Positions 32,186 to 44,000 of a stretch of 64,000 nt of DNA are shown one piece after another (position 1 is the first letter of the stretch; each line of letters opens with the position of its first letter). The notes below the pieces were generated by a model. The model did no database searches and was not told the origin of the DNA. It saw nothing but the letters and a program-made list of their open reading frames with translations. Source of the DNA: Pseudofabraea citricarpa (taxonomy: Eukaryota > Ascomycota > Leotiomycetes > Helotiales > Dermateaceae); NCBI GenBank assembly GCA_029641185.1, contig JAPWGK010000002.1, positions 2,790,001 through 2,854,000 on the forward strand. The letters run 5' to 3'. The position numbers were made by a program, and so were the translations under genes.

Positions 32186-34628
32186 GCAAATCAACGCGGC
32201 CAGGTGAACCTTCTCGACCAGAACTGATGGATATTGTTGCATGGCCACGGCGTCTCTTGTTTTCTTGCATCTGGGGGTGTTGTTTTGCCGTGTCACGTGC
32301 ACGTCTTGTTGGGTATGTATGTAGAATAAGCATGCAAGTAATCGAATGGCGTCCCACGCGCCGTCATATAGGGTGGCTGGGAAAGGGGCGAGCTGGTTCT
32401 TTTAGAATCCCGAACTCCTCTAGGTGGCCGTATGTGGAAGATCACAACAGGACACTACGGCTTCTCGAAACGTGATCCAGATTACTAGACGCCACACATG
32501 TATATGCCCTCTAATATGGAAAGTGACATGATATATCAATGCACATCCAACTGACAGGTCGTATATTGGTCGAGGGTGCGAACCATGCTGATGGTTCGCC
32601 TTCGCCTTCGCCTTCGTCTTCGAGCTCAACTGTTGTATCTCAACACAAACCCAGTGTCACGGGACTTTGGTGCCAGCGCAGGACTCGCTTGACTCGGAGC
32701 GAGTCTTTGCATTGCACTTATCTCCAATATCTCCAACCATCCCTCCTGCCTCTGTTTTCTCTTCTCCTACTCTACCATATCGTGGACTCCACCACCATAT
32801 CCGTCTCGACATGGCACGAAAGTCAATGACCTTCTCTGGCTGCACTCGAGCAGCGACCTTGGCACTGCTGGAGAGGGGCGAGACGCCTTTCGATTTCGGC
32901 ATTCGCTTCGAGCAACGTGCATCACGGCCACGGCCTTCAGCACTTCGTCTAGCTGCATAACGTGCTGCAGACCCGACGTTCTCCACGAATCGAAAATGCC
33001 TCCACCTTCGAAGCTTCACGGCCTGCAGAGGACAAGCCGGATGTTGATAGGGCAATGGCAAAGGCTCTGTCATTTCTCATCTCCAACGACCATGTTTTCC
33101 GAGCTGACCCGACGCCAGCCCTCGGCACCGTCGACTCTGGTTGCCCAGGTTTGCAGCAAGGTACCTCGAATTCGACGGCGGCGGCTGCCGTTGGACACGC
33201 TGATTCAACAGTTGCTTTTCGAGAACAAATGCTGATCTCCATCACGGGGCAGCAGTTCCAGATGGGCGCGTAGGAGACGCGCTGGAGGCTATTTCATCTC
33301 GAAACCCCCATATCTGAAAAATACCCTCGCGCTGCTTAATATACTTCGCCGTATGCCCTTTTCAACCTCCACGGCATACGGCCTTACTGCTTAGGACCTC
33401 AAGCGCACTGCCAGCTCATCATTGCATACCCACACAACCTTGTCGCGGCTAGTCGTAGTAGGCCTGGCTGGTTGCCTCGCGCTTTCTTGCCCTTCGCACA
33501 AAGCTCCTGATGCTCATCCAGCAGCAGCACGCTCCTGGGGCCAGCCACTGTTTATGCACCGATAGCTCACCGACTTCGTGTCAAGTCGTACTCCAGTCAT
33601 TCAAAACTTCAGAAGCAACCGTGGTCGCTTATCACGAGGGTTCGATGCAAGAGACGCCCGTTGTAGTGCGGGGCAGAGGTTAATCATCCCCTCCAACCGG
33701 CGTACGTTGGCCACTCATGTACTCCCAAGTCCTTGTTTGCAATGGCAAATCCGCAGATGTCCAGTATGAGGGGTCTCGTCCCTGGCTAGCCACTCTGATT
33801 CTCTGACGTTTTTCGTGCATCGAACCCATCGAACCGTGGAGCCATCGATTTCGGTGCATTAGCGGCCAGCCCGGCGGATCTCAATGGAACCGTATCACTT
33901 CTGATGCCGTCGAGGACATTTTTCTGTCGAGCAGCGCTTTTTCTTCCTGCAAAAAGCTACATTTTGCCCGATTCCTGTGGGCACGGGTTGTACTCGGTGT
34001 TAGCATTTCGCCACTGATGCTGCATCGACAATTACCAACCTGCAGACCTACCTCAGAATGGCGAATTGATAATCTCTGGGCTACAGAGATCATCCTCCAG
34101 TATGCGTTCCCATGCTGTGGTGGAGTTGCCTAATCTCTTGAAATTTATCAACTGGCAACGGCACACGCCAACACATCGTTATGGGTCACACCCAAAGAGC
34201 CGCATCATGTCTTGCAGCTACTTCACTTCCTCGTCCTATCTCAAGAGCGCTTGATCTTGTCTACGGGAGTCCAGTCCGTAATCCTTGTCCAGCGCTAACA
34301 TTAGAGTCTGCAATAAATCACACATGTCTCGCCTTTGATGGTTGAACTCCTGCACATAGCCCCTAGCCATCCACTCGAACCGTCAGCCTTATTCTTCAAC
34401 AACACAACGTTGTCCACACATCATTGACTTCACACACGTTCAATTGACTCTGTGCATATTTCCCTGTACACGGTTGGGCTCAATTGCATCGTCGACAAGA
34501 ATTTCCGGGCGTGTTCGTCGTCGTATATTCCTGGACCTGGCCGAGGTTGTCATACCACACTGCATCGACGTCTTTTTTTGTTCTGGGTTCGTCGGATCAA
34601 TTGTGACTACGATTGATTGTAGAGCACA
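32186..34628. other. Long intergenic region upstream of the dsRBD-like gene
   Basis: 2.4 kb with many overlapping short frames and no family signal on either strand. A CCTTCG repeat lies at 32599-32616 (GCCTTC units). It may hold a long leader, with or without introns, for the gene at 34629, or a non-coding transcript; nothing in the sequence decides. Confidence 0.4.
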
Positions 34629-35296
34629 ATGGGTGGCTTTTACATGTCATATTTGGAGAGTACGTTGATGCATCTTCTTGGGAACACTCCACTGCATTTC
34701 TGGAAAATTTCATCCGATCAACTTCCCACTCTTGGTTGCTCGCCCTACTCAGCAGAAAAGGGCCAAAGGGTTGCTCATCTGTTTCCTTCTTATCTACTGC
34801 AGTGGTGCTCAATGGTGCTCAGTGGTGCCCAAGTACGCTTGCATTTTCTGTGGCCTTTACATGGTGGTTTCGTTTCTCCTGCTGTTGTGGTTAAAAAAAA
34901 TTCTTTGGATGCCCACGACCCTTGATGTTTTTTTCGGCCAGTGAGATGATATTTGCCACTAACACTGTGACAGGTCTTTGCCGTCGTCGAGGCTGGCGGG
35001 ATCCGTTGTACGAGACGTACAGAAGCACTTCGGGCTTTACCTGTCTGGTACTTGTGAATGGTCGAGAATACCAAACGGACTTGGCCTATGAGTCGGACGG
35101 GTTGGCCCAGGAGAATGCTGCTATGCGTGCATTCATGGTCTGCCGCAATTTCTCAGTCAACGGAGGTATGCTGGCTCGCAATGGCGTTGTCCAAGGACTG
35201 CCTGCCAATGAGAGCGGCCGACACAAGAGAAGGCACGGCGGCCGAAGCCATTCTGCCAATCTCAGCAGCAGCAGTTCCACGACATCTTCGGAGTAG
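34629..35296 (+). CDS. Small double-stranded-RNA-binding-domain-like protein
   Basis: Two exons, 34629-34659 and 34974-35296, giving 117 aa. The 314-nt intron begins GTACGT and ends CACTAACACTGTGACAG, a good branch site and acceptor. The first exon encodes MGGFYMSYLE, and the junction gives SYLESLCRRRGWRDPLYE. This is followed by GFTCLVLVNGREYQTD and LAQENAAMRAFMVCRNFSVNGG. That is the helix, three strands, helix layout of a dsRBD, with the usual conserved W-DP-YE, G-F-V-VNG and A-AA-A positions. The Lys-rich KKxAK motif at the start of the last helix is replaced by LAQENAA, so RNA binding may be weak. The tail is His/Arg then Ser/Thr-rich. The family is inferred from pattern; the intron is long for this genome. 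Confidence 0.6.
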
Positions 35297-36790
35297 TGGA
35301 GGTCACTGATACGTCTTGCAGGCAGTTACGATCCTGCTATCACAACCAGGGGTTAAGATGACTGGTTCTGACCTCACTTTCCTGCATCTTCCTAATGATG
35401 AGAGGAGCAAAATGCATACAAAGACCATAATTGACGACGATAAAAAGCGTAATGACATGGTGGCCAAAATTGCTTTTAGGATATCAGAGCCTCACGATCC
35501 GATCACGTATAACGGCCTTACATCACGACCCCACGAATTCCTTTCTGTCATTTTCGATCAAGATTAGCATGTTTCACGGTTTGGGTATGACAGGACCAGC
35601 CGTTTTGGTCATCGGAGGCAACTCACTCACTTACTGTCAGTTACACGGAGGCAATGGTTTGAATGATTTCAACAAAGACGACTCTTGAGAAAAAGATGGT
35701 CGGCGGCTTGCTTTGGGACCTTGATTTTCAGCGACTTTATGCATTTAGCAAGCGTGGCGCCTGTCCTACATTGCGTTCTTACGATATCACGAATTTCAAT
35801 TTTGTTAGCGGGTTAGGGAATGGCTCTGGCGGAACTTTGGCATTCTTTTGCATTAATGTGTGCGCTTACGAAGATAATGACCTTGACGAACAAAAAAAAA
35901 TAAAAGTCGCATCGTGTTGAGCTACCAATGAGGTACTCGGTACTGACCACAACCTCCTTTTCGTTTGGCTCATGTCAAATATCATTCTATCTACCGTGAC
36001 TTGGTTCATGCTGACTCGGTGTTGCGGCTGGGAGTAGGAGTGGCGTTATCTCTTCAACGTCCGAGGATGTTATTGAAGCCTCTCTCTCATCTCATGGGGT
36101 CGCACTGCCACTTTTTTCTGTCATCTCGTGATCATGTATACGATGCCGGTTCCCCAAACAAGCAGGATGCAGAGATGGCCCCCCACGCCACTCGGATTGC
36201 ACCACCGGACAGGCACCTCAATTGTGAAGGATGGGGAGCTCTCTGCCGTACAGAAGGACAACAAGAGAGCAGCGTCGCGTTACCTGATCCGCAGGCCATG
36301 TCCACTGTATATACAGTATCTCTATATTGCGGCCCGTCTCAGGTCCCAAACCGCAGTTTGATATGTGATGGCGAAGGAAGGAAGGGAGCGACGCGTCAGA
36401 ATCAGTCGAGCGAGCGCTGTTGCATTTAAATGGGCGGGAGCAAAGGCCTAGTGTCGTTAGCGGACCCTGTCGCCCCCTTTTTGTGCCGGTAGCGAGAAAT
36501 TTGGAGCTCGAAATAACCTGGACGCCATTTCCCGCCGCAACAGGTGTCCTTCTTAATCTCCATCTCCCATCTCTCCCAGACATTGCGCCGACAGCTCTTT
36601 TTCTCCCTCTCTGTAGATTCACTCGTTGATAGCTTCGACATCTATTCTTCTCTGGAGAATTGACTCGTTGTTTCTTTGTCCTCGACGCCCACTTCCAATC
36701 CTCGAAACCTTGATTTCCTCGAGTGTGGGGTAATCTTCCAGCCCTTGCTACTACATCCTCCAGCCAACATCAATTGTACCATTTCTCAAG
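35297..36790. other. Intergenic region upstream of GDP-mannose pyrophosphorylase
   Basis: 1.5 kb with no convincing gene; frames at 35316-35920 and 35965-36429 lack any family signal. The last 200 bases are CT-rich (36,540-36,780) and end CTCAAG before the ATG, as expected for a strong housekeeping promoter and leader. Confidence 0.45.
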
Positions 36791-38097
36791 ATGAAGGGTA
36801 TGTTGCGCATCTCTTGATAGTGCTGCAGAACGGAAGTCTAACATGCGATCCAGCTCTCATTCTCGTTGGTGGCTTCGGCACCCGTCTACGTCCTCTCGTA
36901 CGTTATGTCCAGCAATGATACTTCGCGATCCCTCGAACTCCTTGCTCGCAGACACCCAATCTGTGCCTGGCGCCTCCGCCGACTGACGAATTCACTAGAC
37001 ACTTACCCTCCCAAAGCCATTGGTCGAGTTTGGGAACAAGCCCATGATCCTACATCAAATCGAGGCTCTGGCAGGTGCAGGTGTTACTGACATCGTTTTG
37101 GCTGTAAACTACCGCCCAGAGGTTATGGAAAAGGCTCTATCTGAGGTTCGTCGCAACAATTGAACTCGCTGTAGATTATCTTGCTTACCAGCCATCGCAG
37201 TATGCGGCCAAATTTAACGTCACCATCACCTTCTCCATCGAAACTGAACCCCTCGGTACCGCTGGACCCCTGAAGTTGGCAGAGGAGATTCTCGGCAAGG
37301 ACGATACCCCTTTCTTTGTTCTCAACTCAGATGTCATCTGTGAATATCCATTCGCCGATCTCGCAGCTTTCCACAAGGCCCACGGTGATGAAGGAACCAT
37401 CATGGTTACAAAGGTCGAGGAGCCCTCAAAATATGGTGTCGTTGTCCACAAGCCAAACCACGCCTCGCGCATCGACCGTTTCGTAGAGAAGCCAGTTGAA
37501 TTTGTAGGAAACCGTATCAATGCCGGTATCTATATCTTGAATCCTTCCGTCCTTTCGCGAATCGAGTTACGTCCTACCTCTATCGAGACAGAGACGTTCC
37601 CAGCTATCTGTGGGGATGGGCAGCTTCACTCAATGGACTTGGAAGGCTTCTGGATGGATGTTGGACAGCCAAAGGATTTCCTCTCTGGCACCTGCTTGTA
37701 CCTTTCTTCCCTTACGAAGAAGGGCTCGAAACTCCTCTCTCCTCTCAGCACCCCTTATGTGCATGGTGGAAATGTCTTGATTGACCCTTCTGCAAAAATT
37801 GGCAAGAACTGCCGCATTGGACCTAATGTTACAATTGGCCCCGATGTCATTGTAGGAGATGGCGTTCGTCTTCAACGGTGTGTCCTACTTGCAGGCTCGA
37901 AGGTCAAGGACCACGCCTGGGTCAAAAGCACAATTGTCGGATGGAATTCTACGGTTGGAAAGTGGGCCCGTCTTGAGAACGTCAGTGTCCTTGGAGACGA
38001 TGTCACTATTGGTGACGAGATCTACGTCAACGGAGGAAGCATTCTCCCCCACAAGAGCATCAAAGTCAATGTTGATGTGCCTGCGATCATCATGTAA
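36791..38097 (+). CDS. mpg1: Mannose-1-phosphate guanylyltransferase (GDP-mannose pyrophosphorylase)
   Basis: Four exons: 36791-36797 (7 nt), 36854-36897, 36999-37145 and 37201-38097, giving 364 aa, the standard length. The enzyme makes GDP-mannose from mannose-1-phosphate and GTP for cell-wall mannan, N- and O-glycosylation and GPI anchors. The spliced N-terminus [28 protein letters not shown] is the nucleotidyltransferase signature. [14 protein letters not shown] carries the metal-binding Asp, [18 protein letters not shown] follows, and the C-terminal third has left-handed beta-helix hexapeptides ([22 protein letters not shown]). The third intron has a less usual GTTCGT donor. The first coding exon is only ATGAAGG, so start-codon prediction tools could easily miss it. 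Confidence 0.96.
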
Positions 38098-39937
38098 ACG
38101 AACCACAATCTTCCATCTCCACTCTACTTCTCACCCGGTGTTTCGAATATTCCCAAGAAAAAGAAATCTGTTGTCGTCGTCAAGTAAAGGCGTATTTCTT
38201 GCATTCGGCGTCTCCAGGGGTTGTTCTTTGTAAAGCCTGTTCTTGATCTTTTTATTTTGCATGCTGGGCATTTGTTTTATAGGCGGGGGCAAAGGGTAGA
38301 AAGAGACATTAAGACACCACCACTCCCCATGATGACGACGACTATGGCGACCTCTGGCGAACGAACACTCTACCAAGCGGTTTATCTTTGGTTCTCTCTG
38401 TTGGTTTTTGTAGGGATGGATTTGTGTTGTGTTTGTTGTGCTTGGGCTTTTTATAAAAAAAATATCTGGCTTCGGAAGCAGGTCGATCAATGAATGTATG
38501 GGATATCACTTGGGGCTTGGCTGCATTAGCATAGATAGGTCATTGTTCTTCGTTTTTTAAACTTTTTAAAAAAAATCTTCTTGTAGTGCTCGTAATTACA
38601 ACTTTAACTCCCTTCTGACTTTGGCCTTTGGACTTTGAACTTGAGACTTTGGACATGTTATGCTTCTTTCTTGTCCTAAGTTACTAGCGTGGTTGTGATA
38701 TTATAGATGTTATAATTATTAAAAACCATTATGTAATTAAAAGGCATTTGATAATTATATCAAATCTGCTGAATATTATTACCAGCTACAGGAAAGTTAA
38801 TAGACTAAGAGTCTTAAGGCACTTAAGCAAGGTAATATATTACAATTGTTCCTCGGGTCTTATAAGACTTATACTAGGTATTTTATGTAATTGAAATCAT
38901 AATAATAGCAGTAGTAACTAATATCTTGCCTTAGAACTTATATCAAACCGAATGATACTTGTTATATAAAATCGAAGAATAATTTAGTAAGGGAAGCTAG
39001 GTACCTACCTAATAGGTACGCGTGCTAGTCAGGTATGATTCCACCCACGTGCTAAGCGCGTAAGGTGAATATAGTAGCCGCACCCCGACATGCTCGACAC
39101 CACCACAGCTACTTTATATATCAAATTAGCAAAAGTGGAATCAAACTTGAGCGGCGCATAGTCCGTACCCTGGACAGTGTACGAAGTGTTACTCTGTAAT
39201 TGGATCGGATAACGAACCTTGCGATTGGGTCCGAGCTCTAGGACATTACTCTGGGGGCTTCTACAGTAGAAATACAGGTCTATCAGGTCCGATCCCTGGT
39301 CTTCCTAATCTTCTACAGTTGCATCAGGTCCGATCCCTGATCCAACAACCACTTTTTTTTTTTTGGCTTTTTGTGCTGTTTACCTATTTGGTAAATAAAA
39401 GTGGGACCGATCGCGCTTAACAGATCCACGTGATCCGCGTAGTAAATCGCTGAAGCTGTTGATGGCGAGAGCACAAGACGCGCGCTTATCGTGTTAGCGC
39501 ACACCCGGTTTTGCATTTCTCGTGACAGGGATTAATTCTTGGTGGGGAAAGGGAAGGCATCAACCTCGCAGCTCACTCCACGCTCCGGCTGGCGACATTC
39601 GACGTTCAAGAAAAAGCAACGTATCAGCCATTACCTCATCGCACCTCCGCGGCTTGTATATCATAGCACACTGCAACCTGCTGCAACCGACATGAATCCA
39701 GGTCTTCCATCCAGGATTCAATCTACAGGCTACCATTTCTGAGGGGCAAACTTTTCCCGGCACGCCATTCGTAAACTAGATTCGTTGAGCTGCAGGTGGT
39801 GTAAAGCGTAGCCTCACCCGGCATTCCTCACGGATATTCGGTCGAGAGACTATTTTGCAGACATCTTTCCTTTGCGCCGGAACATACATCTACAAAACGC
39901 TCGTTTCTCTGCATAACCACCTACCAAACTATCCAAG
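38098..39937. other. Intergenic region with AT-rich island and short direct repeats
   Basis: 3' flank of GDP-mannose pyrophosphorylase and promoter of the acyltransferase gene. 38,690-39,000 is strongly AT-rich and TA-rich. 39,203-39,340 holds short direct and inverted repeats built on GGTCCGATCC. A T11 run is at about 39353-39363. No gene is seen. Confidence 0.5.
39282..39340. repeat. Short direct repeat pair
   Basis: ATCAGGTCCGATCCCTG occurs at 39282-39298 and again at 39323-39339. CTTCTACAGT precedes each copy (39258-39267 and 39310-39319). An inverted fragment GGATCGGA lies at about 39203-39210. Confidence 0.85.
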
Positions 39938-42304
39938 ATGCCGAAAGAACAGCAGATCCACGAGCACATGCCTCCTCCATATACTCCTCATCAGGAGAAG
40001 TGGCCTATGACAAACTGGATTTATGATGTCTTTCTCTGGTCTTTCTCCATTCTGGTTGATCTCTTCTTTAGAGAAGTGCATCCTCGAGGCTCTTGGAAAG
40101 TACCTCGACATGGCCCCCTTATCTTTGTGGCAGCTCCTCACGCCAACCAGGTATGACAAACTTTCCAGACCAACTTGCGCACGAAGTTCCACTGAGCAGC
40201 TTGCTAATTCTCATCTACACAGTTCGTGGACCCTCTTATCCTTATGCGAACTCTCCGAAATGAGTGCCACCGTCGAGCTGCCTTCCTCATCGCCGAGAAA
40301 TCTATGCGTCGATTGCTTATCGGCTGGTTTGCACGTAAAGTGGGAGCAGTACCTGTAGGTCGCGCGCTAGATATGGTCAAACCTGCTACTGGTACAATTT
40401 ATCTTCCGGACCCGATCAATGATCCTCTGCTAGTCCGCGGAGTTGGTACGAAGTTTGATGGCAAGGAGGTGCAAATTGGTGGACTGCTTGTACTCCCAAG
40501 CGTCAACGGTACTGCTGCCAGTACCGAAATTGCGGAAGTACTCAGCGCAGAAGAAATTCGGGTCAAGAAACCGTTCAAAGGGCGCGCTGCAATGATTCAA
40601 TTGACAGGCAGAGAAGACGTGGATGAGTCGGGGAAATTCTGTGATCAATCTATCCTCGGTACAAGTGCAGGCTTCCCAGGCTCAAAATTCAAGACTGCAC
40701 CAAAAGTGGACCAGACCCAGGTCTACGACGCTGTTTTTGACCGGCTTAGTGCAGGTGGTGCTGTTGGGATATTCCCAGAAGGAGGTAGTCATGATAGAAC
40801 CGAATTGCTCCCGCTCAAGGCTGGCGTGGCAATCATGGCTCTTGGTGCTCTGGCAGCAAATCCTGACAGTGACCTCAAGATCATTCCTTGTGGCATGAAC
40901 TACTTCCATGCCCACAAGTTCCGTTCTCGTGCCGTTGTTGAGTTTGGAAATCCCATCGAAGTCCCGAAGGAGCTTGTCGAACTTTACAAGAGTGGTGAGC
41001 GCAGAGAAGCCGTGAGCCAATTATTGAATACAGTCTATCAAGCGCTCGTTGCCGTCACCGTAACTAGTCCCGATTATGACACTCTCATGCTTATCCAAGC
41101 AGCTCGTCGGTTATACAATCCAACTGGCAAAAAGCTTCCACTGCCTATGGTGGTCGAGCTGAACAGAAGGCTTGTTAAAGGTTACACCCACTACAAAGAT
41201 GACCCCAGGATTGTATCTCTTAAGAAGTCCGTTACAGACTACAACAAGCAATTGCGATACATCAATATTCGAGATCACCAAGTTGAATATGCCACTCGCT
41301 CTATTCCCACTGTCATTTTCACACTCTTGTACAGACTCGGTAAGCTCTCTGTGCTTTCGATAGGCGTACTTCCAGGGCTTGTACTATTTGCACCTGTCTT
41401 CATTGCATCCAAAATCATCAGCATCAAGAAATCTAGGGAGGCTCTTGCTGCTTCTACTGTCAAATTGCAAGGGAGGGACGTAATGGCGACATGGAAGTTA
41501 CTCGTCGCACTGGCATTTGCTCCCATTCTTTACAACTTCTATACGATTCTTCTTACATACTGGACATACCGCAACCACGTACAAGGCCATGTGCCAGATT
41601 GGGTCCCGCTTTGGGCCATTTGGATATTTGGCTACATCATATTTCCAGCAATCACCTTTGCAGCTCTTCGTTTCGGTGAAGTTGGTATGGACATTGTCAA
41701 GTCTTTACGCCCGCTTGTTCTCTGTCTTAACCCATCGTCCAACAACACGGTCCATAAGCTTCGACAGACAAGAGCTGAACTCAGCGCGGAAGTTACTGAT
41801 GTTATTAACACCCTTGGTCCTGAGATGTTTCCCGACTTTGATGCTGCCCGCATTGTGGCAGATCCGTTCCGTTCTGACGGTACAACTACACCTTCTCCAA
41901 CTCAAACATCGTTTCACCGACGTAACAGCAGCCATTCTAATTTATCAGACGCTGGTACACCGTCACCTCAACTCTATAAGACCACCAGTGGTACTAGCGC
42001 TAATATGAATGGACATTTGCCCCGCAACGAATCTTTTGGTAATTTGGGTAATATTGGACTGTTTGCAACTCGCCCGCCTTCTCGGAGCAGGAGCCGCAGT
42101 AGTAGTAGTGGAGGTGCTTTTAATTCGGGAGGCTTCCCTCTCAAAGGCTTTAGTACGTTGGATTCGAAGAGCAGTTTTGAGGAAGTGAGCCAAAAGATTC
42201 GTGGTGCCATGAGAGAACGAGGTGCGCTGAGACGAAGACAAAGTGAGGAAGCCCGAGCAGGAGCTGAGGATGATAGCGAGGATGAGGAGAGAAAGAACAT
42301 GTAA
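39938..42304 (+). CDS. Glycerol-3-phosphate / dihydroxyacetone-phosphate acyltransferase (Gpt2/Sct1 type)
   Basis: Two exons, 39938-40150 and 40223-42304, giving 764 aa; the 72-nt intron (GTATGA...CACAG) falls between Gln71 and Phe72 of the catalytic motif PHANQFVDP. The enzyme makes the first step of glycerolipid synthesis in the endoplasmic reticulum. After motif I come LRNECHRRAAFLIAEKSM, then the fungal-specific insert (about 110-220), then FPEGGSHDRTELLPLKAG (about 255-272), the acyltransferase substrate-binding block. Three hydrophobic stretches at about 440-475, 490-515 and 530-555 are membrane segments. The C-terminal about 130 residues are Ser-rich with RRNSSHS and RSRSRSSSS, a likely phosphorylated regulatory tail as in yeast Gpt2/Sct1. 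Both yeast enzymes are equally plausible orthologues. Confidence 0.95.
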
Positions 42305-42995
42305 TTTCGTAGTTAGAATTCTATCAAGGTAGAGAGGGTGGTTGAAGGTAACATTGTTTTTAAAGTTCGACCAATAGCGGTGGAGTTCAGGAATACCAAA
42401 TACAAGTGCGATCATACTCGGAATACTTGGAGATTTCTTTTGTTATTAACATTCCTACTCTCCTTGATAAATACCCACTCTACTTATATATACCTCGACT
42501 ACGAGCATGTTCATAATCATAGCTAGTTGTTGAGATGCGTACATATAGTTACTTACTGACAGTCAATCAACATATGGTGTTTGGTTGTTAAAGATGAGAA
42601 TACTTGAAAAGTGCCGGTTGGCGGTTATCAAGAAGACCTTAGTGTAAATAGTTAAGAAGTACTTGATTAGGTTTCGGATGCCAAATGTGTTCATCAACGA
42701 GAGACAATCCGAATTGGTCTCTACGCAAGGGATAGCTTTATTCATTTACTCTAACTAGGGGAGTAAGTAGTAAGGCGGGAAGCATTGGGTATCCGAGCAA
42801 GACTTCCGTTATAGAAGTATTCTCTTCCTATTCTTCTTCTTCGCTCTGGTAGCTAGTTACATCCCACCGCACCACCTTTCGACTTTCACACGTAGAAGTC
42901 GCCTTTCTTCGTCTCAAGGTTGGAAAACATCTCTTAACCTGTTTACTACAGTGCCCAATCTACGGCCACTGACTAGTCTTCATCCCTGCGTTGAT
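42305..42995. other. Convergent 3' intergenic region
   Basis: Between the acyltransferase gene (+) and the 2EXR gene (-). AT-rich in its first half; nothing else seen. Confidence 0.5.
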
Positions 42996-44000
42996 TTACA
43001 CCCATTTTGTCGACTTGAAGGTGTGCCTATCCATATAAGGAACCTGTTCCTGAAGCTCTATTTCTCTGAGTGTCATAAGCCCAGGTCGCACTCTCGCATG
43101 AGGTAGATCAGGCGGCCACAAAACGTGGTCTCTCAACTCTCCCCCACGCCTAACAAGTCGCGCTTCCATAATTGGTAGTTGCCTCTCTGGAAAGCAGTCT
43201 TTGAAATAAGCTGATAATGTAGCAATGGCACGGCGGCTGAAGATTCTGCGGTCTTCAGGTACTGTCAGATGTTCGCATATCGTGACTTTTCCATCAGGAA
43301 TCAAGATAGGATGAGGGTCGGGACAGGGTGTGACTCTTTCTGGTAGTCGAAAAGCACGATCCTTATGACGAGGACATCGGCCGTGGTAATGACAAAGACT
43401 GCTGTCACCACAGACAAGGGTAATCTTCTCCAGTCTTGGAAGTAGGAAGAAGAGGAGACAGAATGGTCGCATATGTATTCCATGTCGGGTGAACCACTGA
43501 AAAGGCATCGAGTCGAGGGCGAGATAACGAACTTCTCGAAAACATTCAAGGACTTCATATAGCCGCCTCATCTCAGGTATCAGATCCTTTTGGAAGCCGC
43601 TGATAAAGAGCGTGTCGATCTTCGGATTGAAGAACACGCAGCATCTGGTCATTAAGTGGCGCATGAATTTATCACGAGCACGCAGGCCAATGGGAAACCG
43701 GTCCTTGAGGAATACTGCACGCGATTCTCTGCAGGTGCTCCAGAGACCAGATGATGATATGGAAAAGCTCTCTAGTACAACTATCCACCCGCTGTTGGTG
43801 AGACTGGGCTGGGTTGAATTGTAGGTTCCCATGTTTGGTATTCGATCCCTAATTGGTGTCCAGGTGGGAAGGCTTTTTTCGCGGGTGTCATACCATTCGA
43901 CCTCAAGGACCTGCGGGCCAGGGAGCGCGAGCTTCCAGATCTTGAGGCGAAGCTCGGTTGGCAGTTTGGGGAACGGTTGGAAGGTATCGAGTGTCGTCAT
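42996..44000 (-). CDS. 2EXR-domain protein
   Basis: Single exon, 334 aa. The N-terminus FQPFPKLPTELRLKIWKLALPGPQVLEVEWYD is the 2EXR motif start, and SGLWSTCRESRAVFLKDRFPI is its second half, so the domain covers residues about 9-115. The rest is a globular region with WFTRHGIHMRPF and a Cys/His-rich patch (CGDSSLCHYHGRCPRHKD). 2EXR proteins are very numerous in Leotiomycetes and Sordariomycetes genomes and have no established function. No signal peptide or membrane segment is visible. Confidence 0.85.
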   Translation of the reverse strand: MTTLDTFQPFPKLPTELRLKIWKLALPGPQVLEVEWYDTREKSLPTWTPIRDRIPNMGTYNSTQPSLTNSGWIVVLESFSISSSGLWSTCRESRAVFLKDRFPIGLRARDKFMRHLMTRCCVFFNPKIDTLFISGFQKDLIPEMRRLYEVLECFREVRYLALDSMPFQWFTRHGIHMRPFCLLFFLLPRLEKITLVCGDSSLCHYHGRCPRHKDRAFRLPERVTPCPDPHPILIPDGKVTICEHLTVPEDRRIFSRRAIATLSAYFKDCFPERQLPIMEARLVRRGGELRDHVLWPPDLPHARVRPGLMTLREIELQEQVPYMDRHTFKSTKWV

